From Charina bottae (lineage: Eukaryota > Chordata > Lepidosauria > Squamata > Charinaidae): DNA of 64,000 nt. The stretch covers positions 62,664,501-62,728,500 of the forward strand of contig JALMGJ010000001.1 in the NCBI GenBank assembly GCA_023362775.1. Reading direction: 5' to 3'. The notes under the pieces were generated by a model that was not told the DNA's origin, did no database searches, and worked only from the letters and a program-made list of their open reading frames with translations. Below are positions 57,611 through 64,000 of this stretch, one piece after another; position 1 is the stretch's first letter; each line of letters opens with the position of its first letter. The translations under genes and the position numbers were made by a program.

Positions 57611-57750
57611 TAATATTGATTTTTATACTGATTGTTTATGTATGTGTTGTTTTTATTGGATTGTTGTAATAATATTGTGATAATATTGATTTTTATACTG
57701 ATTGTTTATGTATGTGTTGTTTTTATTGGATTGTTGTAATTGCTTTTCTG
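57611..57750 (+). repeat. 70-bp tandem duplication in LINE 3' UTR
   Basis: TAATATTGATTTTTATACTG and the following 40 bases occur at 57611-57670 and identically at 57681-57740, a 70-bp period. Local duplication after insertion or a subfamily feature. Confidence 0.9.
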
Positions 57751-58137
57751 TGAGATGGGCGGCTATACAAATTTGATTAATAAATAAAAATAATAAATTA
57801 ATTAATAAAATGGATTACAAATCCTACAGTCCTTGTCACTGGCCCTGCCCCCATGTGAAGTAAGGGGTGTGGCCTACACAGCACGTTTTCTCCATAATAA
57901 CACCCCCATTGTGGAAAACAGAGACTCTGGAGCTATGCTTGGCCCCTACTCTTCTCTTGTTTTGGAAAGCTCCCCAAACCATTCTGCTTTAGCAGGTCTT
58001 CAACCCATAATAAGTAGTTAGAGGCAATCACTGGTTGTTAGTTGGTATTATTAATTTCATCAACTTTTTTAATGGGGTATGGGAATTTACAATTTTTGTC
58101 TTGTAAACCCCACTTAATCTATATTGATTGAAAAGGT

Positions 58138-58429
58138 TGTTGTTGTTGTTGTTGTTCAGTCATTTAGTCATGTCCGACTCTTCGTGACCTCATGGACCAT
58201 AGCACGCCAGGCCTTCCTGTCCTCCACTGTCTCCCGGAGTTTACTCAAATTCATGTTCATTACATCGGTGACGCTATCTAACCATCTCATCCTCTGCCGT
58301 CCCCTTCTCCTTTTGCCTTCAGTCTTTCCCAGCATCAGGGTCTTTTCCAGTGAGTCCTCTCTTTGCATTAGGTGGCCAAAGTATTTGAGCTTTAGCTTCA
58401 GTATCTGTCCTTCCAATGAGCAGTCAGGG
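58138..58429 (-). mobile_element. Bov-B LINE 3' end, 5'-truncated
   Basis: Flanked by a 14-bp duplication with one mismatch, TTGATTGAAAAGGT (58124-58137) / TTGATTGAGAAGGT (58430-58443). The minus-strand frame encodes 'PDCSLEGQILKLKLKYFGHL', 'RRGRQRMRWLDSVTDVMNMN' and ends with the GAGTCGGACATGACTAAATG/(CAA)n terminus. Near-identical to 26146-26586. Confidence 0.95.
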
Positions 58430-58443
58430 TTGATTGAGAAGGT

Positions 58444-58904
58444 ACATAAATACAAATTGGCCGTACTGGCTGAAGCTGATGGGAGCTGAAGACCAACATT
58501 TTTGGAGGACGCCATTTTGCCTACTCCAGATAAGTTTTTTTTTAAAAATGTTATTACTTTTCTTGTAGCTAAGATATTATGCTGGTCAAATTAAATATTT
58601 TCTCCTGTCTTATAGCTGGTGCATGTATGTCCATGATGAAAGTGGGCGAAAATTCACAGGAAATCAGGACCCTGAACTAAACTAAAGTAAGGTCATAGAC
58701 CAAACAGAAAGGATAAAAAGAAACCTCTGAAAAGGCTAGATATAAAAATAGCAGCAGAAAGTAGAGCCTCAGGACTAACTTAAAAATAAGGAATATTCAA
58801 AGAATTTTCAAGCTGAACAGGAACTTGTAACTGGGCAGTCTGCAGTATATGTGTGTATGTTTGTGTGAGCCCAGCCATCATGGTCTGTAAATCATACGTT
58901 ATGG
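58444..58904. other. Non-coding, nothing recognised
   Basis: Unique sequence. CGTTATGG (58897-58904) may be the left target duplication of the following hAT. Confidence 0.3.
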
Positions 58905-59333
58905 CAGACGTGTCCAACCTGCAGCCCACATGCGGCCCTGAACAGCTAGTAATGTGGCCCCAAAAAATCATAAACTTCTAACATTATTTTGCAATTTTTT
59001 TCATGACTCGATCGTGCAGTGCTCGAGCGTGGACTGCATAGGTAGAAACAACGGAACGCTGTGTAGGGGAGGGGGCAGTGCAGTGCTAATGCCGCCACCG
59101 CCTGCTACACACGTCAGCTTGTGGCGACTTGGCATTATATATAATATTTCAACCTACCTACTTGTGTTCTGCGACGACAGGCATTTATTGTTATTATTAT
59201 TAAGTAGACATGTAAGTTTTCTTATTTGATTATTAAACTTTGCTTTGTTTATTTGCCTACCTAACAATTTTTGATGGGCTTGTTGTGTTATTTCTTTAAA
59301 AAAATATTTATTCCTAAATAAATTTATTCCAGC

Positions 59334-59920
59334 ATGGCTTCAATGTCATTTCAACAGAAAACAGAACCCAAAAAAGAAAAGAAAAAAAGAAAAATTGCGG
59401 ATGAAGGAAGAGTATTCAATGAAAAATGGACAGATGAGTACTTTTTTGTCGAGACAAATACTAAGGCACTATGCTTTATTTGTAGGGAAAACAAAGTTTT
59501 CAAAGACTACAATTTGAAAAGGAATTATATGGAAAAACATGCTGCCAAATTCGAAGCGTATCAAGGAATTTGTTGTAAAGACAAATTAGCGGAACTGTAA
59601 AAAGTCTGTCGTCTCAACAATTTTTTTTAAAAAAAGTCACAACTCAAAAGGACTCTATTATAAAAGCTAGTGATTTGGTAGCAAATCTGACTGCAAAAAG
59701 ATCAAAACCATTTACCGATGGTGAGTTTATTAAGCAATGTATGGAAAGCGTGGCAGATATAATTTATCCTGATAAAAAAAGCGATTTTTCTAAAATCAGT
59801 TTGTGTCACCAGACTATAGCCAGGTGAACTGAAGAAATAGGAAAATCAATTGAAAGAGGTTTGAAGAGTAAAGCTGCTAATTTCAAATTTTATGCTTTGG
59901 TGATGGATGAAAGTACTGAT
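59334..59920 (+). pseudogene. hAT transposase, N-terminal half (broken)
   Basis: ATG at 59334 opens a Lys-rich N-terminus followed by a BED-like zinc finger: 'FNEKWTDEYFFVETNTKALC' then Cys47, Cys50 and His69, but the expected first His is Asn64, so the finger is damaged. The frame stops at 59598-59600. The family sequence resumes in another frame after a T/A homopolymer near 59620-59635: 'LVANLTAKRSKPFTDGEFIK', 'SVADIIYPDKKSDFSKISL', an in-frame TGA at 59825-59827 (probably from CGA), and 'FKFYALVMDESTD', whose Asp is the first catalytic acid of hAT transposases. It resembles the transposase fused into vertebrate GTF2IRD2. Dead pseudogene, not a domesticated gene. Confidence 0.85.
59916..59920. 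repeat. Target duplication CTGAT, left copy
   Basis: CTGAT here and at 62804-62808 flanks the LINE. Removing the LINE and one copy makes the transposase reading continue from DESTD into ATDTAQLAIF, which fixes the insertion boundaries. Confidence 0.75.
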
Positions 59921-62803
59921 TTATTTATTTATTTATTATTTAAATTTATCCCCGCCCATCTCCCGAATCAGGGGACTCTGGGCGGTTTACAGGACAACAG
60001 TTAAAATGTATACATAAAATTACAGCAGTATAAAATAATTATAAATCCAGATGGGTATTAGTTAAAAGAAGGACATCAAAATTACGGGATTAGCCATCTC
60101 CATGAGGAGCTATCCCTTCCTCCTTCCCATGCCAGGCGGCATAACCAGGTCTTCAGCTCTTTCCTAAAGGTCGGGAGGGAGGAGATCTGTCTCAACTCTG
60201 GGGGCAAGCTGTTCCATAAAGTGGATGCTGTTACAGAGAAGGCCCGCCTCCTAGACCCCATCCGATGACATTCTCTAATTGATGGGGTTCGTAGCAGGCC
60301 CTCTCTGGATGACCGGGTGGGGCGGGTCGATAACATGGGGATAAGACGGTCCCTCAGGTATTCTGGCCCCATGCCATGTAGGGCTTTAAAGGTGATAACC
60401 AACACCTTGAATTGTACCCGGAAGCAAACCGGCACCCAATGCAGCTCGCGGAGCAACGGTGTTACATGTGCAGATCTTGGCGCACCCAATACTGCCCGTG
60501 TGGCCGCATTCTGCACCAGCTGAAGCTTCCGGATAGTCTTCAAGGGTAGCCCCATGTAGAGTGCATTGCAATAATCTATGTTGGAGATGATGAGAGCGTG
60601 AGTGACTGTACGGAGGGCATCGCGTTCCAGGAATGGGCGTAACTGGTGCACCAACCGAAGTTGCGCAAAAGCCCTCCTAGCCACGACTGCCACCTGCTCT
60701 TCGAGCAGGAGTCGTGAGTCTAGAAGAACCCCCAGATTACGCACCGGTTCTGAATGGGGTAGTGCTACCCCATCGAGAACCAAAGATGATAATTTCCCAG
60801 AAGACGCTAAGCCATCAATCCACAGCCACTCGGTCTTACCAGGGTTCAACTGAAGCCTGTTGTTCCCCATCCAGGCCCTCACAGCCCCCAGACACTGGGA
60901 CAGGGTGGACACTGCATCACTTACTTCACCAGGGATGGTGATATACAATTGAGTATCATCCGCATACTGATGATACCTCATCCTATGGTGTCGGATGACC
61001 TCGCCCAGCGGTTTCATGTAGATGTTGAACAGGAGCGGAGAGAGAATCGAGCCCTGCGGCACCCCGCATAGGAGCGAACGCGGGTTGGATCTCTCCTCCC
61101 CTATCACCACTGACTGGGAGCGGCCCTGGAGGAAGGAGGTGAACCAGTGCAAAACTACGCCACCCACCCCCAACTCCCTAAGCCACCCCAAAAGGATACC
61201 ATGGTCGATGGTATCGAAAGCCGCTGAGAGATCCAAGAGAGCCAGGATGGATGCACTACCTCCATCCCGCTCCCGCCAGAGGTCATCCATAAGCGCAACC
61301 AATGCAGTCTCCGTCCCATATCCCGGCCTGAAACCTGACTGAAAAGGGTCAAGATAATCCGCTTCATCCAGGGTCCTTTGAAGTTGCAACGCCACCACTT
61401 TCTCAACCACCTTTCCCAAAAAGGGAAGGTGGGAGACTGGACGAAAATTGTCCAGAATGGTCGGGTCCAGGGAAGGCTTCTTGAGGAGGGGGTGCACCAA
61501 CGCCTCCTTAAAGGCAGTTGGAACCACCCCCTCCAACAAGGATGTATTAATCATAGCCTGGACCCATCCACCTGTCACCTCCCCGGCTGATTTCACCAGC
61601 CAGGAAGGGCAGGGATCTAAATAACATGTGGTGGGGTTAACCATTCGAAGGATCCTGTCCACTTCCTCAGGTCCAACAGGATCAAATTGTTCCCAGATAA
61701 TAGGGTAAGACCGCTCTCACGGCATCTCCCCAGACTGCAATCCAGGCATGGAGTCCAACTTAGACTGAATCCGAGCAATTTTATCCTGCAGATGCTCGGA
61801 AAATTCTTCCGCACGGCCCTGCAGGTGGGTGGTCGGTACCACCCTACCCAAGAGAGATCGAGTAATCTTAAACAGGGCCGTCTGACGGCATTCTGTGGAT
61901 GCAATAAGAGCGGAGAAATATTTACGTTTTGCCGCTCTTACCGCCACAAGGTAGGCCCTAATAGGGGCTCTAGATTGTGTTCGGTCGAATTCCGTCTTTG
62001 TCTTCCTCCAGTGGCGCTCTAGACGTCTCTTCACCCTCTTCAAGACCCTCAACTCCTCCGTAAACCACGGGGAGTGACGGGTCAAATGGGGCTGGAGGGG
62101 TTGCATCGGCGCGATCCTGTCCAAGGCACCGGCCGCGTCCCTATTCCAGGTTGCAGCCAGTACCTCCGCTGGACCGTGCAGCAGATCCTCGGGTATTACC
62201 CCCAGCTCCCTCTGAAACCTCAATGGGTCCATAAGTCACCGGGGGAGAACCAATCAAATAGGTCCAGCCTCCCTGCAGAGTGGGGCGGCATAAGAGAATC
62301 CTAGGGATACCAGGACGTGATCTGACCATGACAATGGGGATAGTTCTAACTTTCCCCTCAGGTCACTTTGCCATTGCTCTGACAAGAAAACCAAATCCGG
62401 AGTGAGTCCACTGTCTCGAGTCGGATCCCGAATAATCTGGGACAGGCCCATGGCCGCCATGGTAGCCATGAACTCCCGAGCTGCTTCTGAGGCACGCCCC
62501 AGGGACGGCAAGTTAAAATCCCCCAGAACCATAAGCCTGGGGAACTCCACCGCCAACCCCGAGACGGCCTCCAGCAGCTCAGGCAAGGAGGTTGCTATGC
62601 AGCAGGGGGGCTGGTACAATAGCAACACTCCCAACTGTTCACGGGCACCCAACTTGAAAAACAGGGTCTCACATCCGGATACTTGTGGAGCAAGGCCCCT
62701 GAAAGCCACCAAGGATTCTCTGATGATAACTGCCACCCCTCCTCCCCTACCCCGGTCTCTCAGCTGGTGCCACACCCGAAATCCGGCCGGGCACATCTCG
62801 TAT
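59921..62803 (-). mobile_element. CR1/L3-type LINE inserted in the hAT
   Basis: About 2.88 kb, antisense to the host element. The 3' end is at the left: (TTTA)n, CCCCGCCCATCTCCCGAATC, GGGACTCTGGGCGGTTTACA, 3' UTR to about 60,081, then ORF2 up to 62,803, where it is truncated inside the endonuclease. The most complete LINE in the window. Confidence 0.95.
60082..62803 (-). pseudogene. CR1/L3 ORF2: endonuclease plus reverse transcriptase, three TGA stops
   Basis: One reading frame from 62803 to 60082. The APE-type endonuclease portion (62803-62257) keeps 'GGGVAVIIRESLVAF', 'VLGDFNLPSLG' and the catalytic 'WSDHVLVSL', but the first 60 or so residues with the N-terminal Asn/Glu motifs are missing. 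After a linker (61720-62232) the reverse transcriptase follows: 'FRPVSHLPFLGKVVEK', 'FQSGFRPGYGTETALVAL', motif A 'LLDLSAAFDTIDHGILL', motif B 'GVPQGSILSPLLFNIYM', catalytic 'YADDTQLY' (YADD at 60955-60966) and 'LNPGKTEWLW', then the CR1-type C-terminus. The only interruptions are TGA codons at 62254-62256, 62236-62238 and 61717-61719, each explainable as a CGA-to-TGA change by CpG deamination. There is no frameshift, so it is a young but dead copy. Confidence 0.93.
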
Positions 62804-62808
62804 CTGAT
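62804..62808. repeat. Target duplication CTGAT, right copy
   Basis: Matches 59916-59920 and marks the 5' end of the LINE insertion. Confidence 0.75.
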
Positions 62809-63785
62809 GCTACAGATACGGCTCAACTTGCCATTTTTATTAGAGGTATTGATAGAGAATATAATGTCACTGAAGAAATGGCTTCTTTGGTGCCATTAAA
62901 AGACACAACTAAATCTCTTGATTTGTACGAAGCAGTAAAAATGACATTAAAGCAATTTTCTTTAACCATTGTCAACCTATCTGGTATATCTACTGATGGC
63001 ACCCCGGCGATGGTTGGTAAAAGTGAGGGACTTACAAAATTGATAGAAGACGATGCAAGTGCCACTGGCAACTCACATTTGATGAAGTATCACTGCATTC
63101 TACATCAAGAAAATTTATGCATGAAAGCTTTTATGATTTGTGAAATGAAATCAAGTTGTTTATGGAATCAAAAATAACATTTGTGCCAGAACTTGAAGAT
63201 GAAAAATGGCTCACAGATTTAGCATTTTTGGTGGATTTGACCACTCATTTAAATGAGTTAAACATGCGTCTTCAAGGTGAAAACCAACTTATCACTGCAA
63301 TGTTTCAAACCATAACAGCGTTTGAAACGAAACTTAAAGTATGGCAAGCCCAAGTTATGGAAAATAATTTTATACATTTTAATACATTGGCTAAACACAT
63401 TCCTGTGAACAGCAAGAAATATACAGCCTTGCTTTTCAGTTTGATACAGGAATTTGAGAACAGGTTTCAAGTTTTCCGGAAAAATCATCAATATTTTGGT
63501 ATAATTTCGACTCCATTTTCAGTCGACATAACTACATTACCTCCGAATTTTCAAATGGAATGCATAGAGTTGCAATCAGACATTCAACTCAAAGAAAAAT
63601 TTGATCATGTCTCTCTACTGGACTTTCATAAGACCTATTTTCTCGGAGAAAAATATCCCTCGCTTCACAATCACACCTTATTCATGACATTGCTTTTTGG
63701 CAGCACGTACATGTGTGAGCAACTATTTTCAAGGATGAAGCACATGAAGAGTAAAATTAGAATTAAAATTTCTGATGAGCACTGA
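62804..63785 (+). pseudogene. hAT transposase, C-terminal half (deleted and frameshifted)
   Basis: First block (to about 63130): 'TDTAQLAIFIRGIDREYNV', 'SGISTDGTPAMVGKSEGL' (second catalytic Asp) and 'KYHCILHQENLCMKAFMIC'. Second block: 'EIKLFMESK' in one frame, then 63156-63785 with 'PELEDEKWLTDLAFLVDLTT', 'LNELNMRLQGENQLI' and the hAT dimerisation motif 'LLFGSTYMCEQLFSRMKHMK'. Family members have roughly 80 residues between HQENLC and EIKLFMES, so a deletion of about 240 bases lies near 63140, with a frame change. Ends with TGA after ISDEH. Confidence 0.85.
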
Positions 63786-63860
63786 GAATTGCAACCACTT
63801 TCATCGAACCAGACATTGATGCATTAGTTTCACAAAAACAAGGTCAAATATCCCACTAGT

Positions 63861-64000
63861 TTTATGTTGATCTCTTTTTTTAAATTTTATAATACAAATA
63901 TAAAAAAATAAATGAAGTCTTATTACTTATATACATTAACTATATGAGGAAGGGAGGCACGCCTCTGTGTGGTGTGGATATATGTGTGCATGTATGTAAG
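63861..64000. other. AT-rich end of window
   Basis: AT-rich with a TGTGTGGTGTGGATATATGTG stretch split by short GT words. No coding or terminal-repeat signal. Confidence 0.3.

Larger units (their letters stand above)
56340..57800 (+). mobile_element. CR1/L3-type LINE, 5'-truncated, with 3' UTR
   Basis: Begins inside the reverse transcriptase at the 'DDLW' codons and runs through ORF2, a 3' UTR with a 70-bp tandem duplication (57611-57750) and a tail GTGAGATGGGCGGCTATACA plus (AATA)n. No target duplication was identified. Confidence 0.92.
58905..59920 (+). mobile_element. hAT (Charlie8/GTF2IRD2-like) transposon, left half
   Basis: Starts CAGACGTGTCCAACCTGCAGCC and continues GCGGCCCTGAACAGC, a typical hAT left end. 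The transposase start lies at 59334 and the element is interrupted at 59920 by a LINE. The right half resumes at 62804. The matching right terminal repeat is not visible before 64000, so the right end is either outside the window or lost. Confidence 0.85.
62804..63860 (+). mobile_element. hAT (Charlie8/GTF2IRD2-like) transposon, right half
   Basis: Continuation of the element split at 59920. It carries the C-terminal half of the transposase to 63785 and a short AT-rich 3' region with AATAAA. 63861-64000 holds no recognisable terminal repeat. Confidence 0.85.

Noticed and set aside
59334..59600. Possible domesticated BED-finger/GTF2IRD2-like gene
   Set aside because: Frameshift, stop, LINE insertion, internal deletion and a missing zinc ligand show a dead hAT transposase.
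61022..62899. Plus-strand frames of 70-165 codons within the LINE
   Set aside because: Antisense shadows of the CR1/L3 ORF2 on the minus strand.

Overview
The window reads as nuclear DNA of a squamate reptile, most likely a lizard. The reasons are the repeats: Bov-B LINE 3' ends, a SINE matching the lizard Sauria type (promoter-derived head, Bov-B tail), many CR1/L3-type LINE tails ending in a GGCGGG hairpin plus (ATAAA)n, CORE-SINEs, 5S-rRNA-derived SINEs, Penelope-like elements and several non-autonomous hAT transposons. I see no bacterial-style gene organisation, no operon and no CRISPR array. No host protein-coding exon could be supported anywhere in the 64 kb.

Layout. Positions 1-4030 are GC/CpG-rich, with long polypurine and polypyrimidine tracts, a strong G-quadruplex tract and a paired CRE/E-box-like inverted repeat. 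This looks like the promoter/5' end of an unidentified gene, possibly a developmental regulator, but I could not name it. From about 4 kb to 58 kb the sequence is AT-rich, non-coding and peppered with decayed transposons. Between them lie unique stretches, some with the look of conserved non-coding elements (homeodomain, octamer and GATA-like words in AT-rich, non-repetitive DNA). The last 6 kb (58.9-63.9 kb) is a nested pair: a broken hAT (Charlie8/GTF2IRD2-like) transposase pseudogene split by a 2.9 kb antisense CR1/L3-type LINE whose ORF2 is interrupted only by TGA codons.

Coding remnants all belong to mobile elements: CR1/L3 reverse transcriptase (56.3-57.5 kb plus strand; 60.1-62.8 kb minus strand), Bov-B ORF2 C-termini (11.0, 26.1 and 58.1 kb), a second RTE-like ORF2 C-terminus ending in a C2H2 finger (22.1 kb minus, 31.4 kb plus), a Penelope GIY-YIG endonuclease (49.1 kb) and the hAT transposase. 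None is complete, so they do not work together as an active system; they provide an insertion history.

Most interesting items: hammerhead-ribozyme-like cores (CTGANGA...GAAAC) in the terminal repeats of Penelope elements, one of which is a 1.1 kb foldback with arms of about 250 bp; a SINE plus RTE composite bounded by a perfect 55-bp direct repeat; a dimeric CORE-SINE that looks like a template-switch product; a hAT MITE carrying five 39-bp repeats, each with an inverted CCAAT box and a GC box; a palindromic transposon family carrying paired YY1-like words; and a 172-bp perfect tandem duplication.
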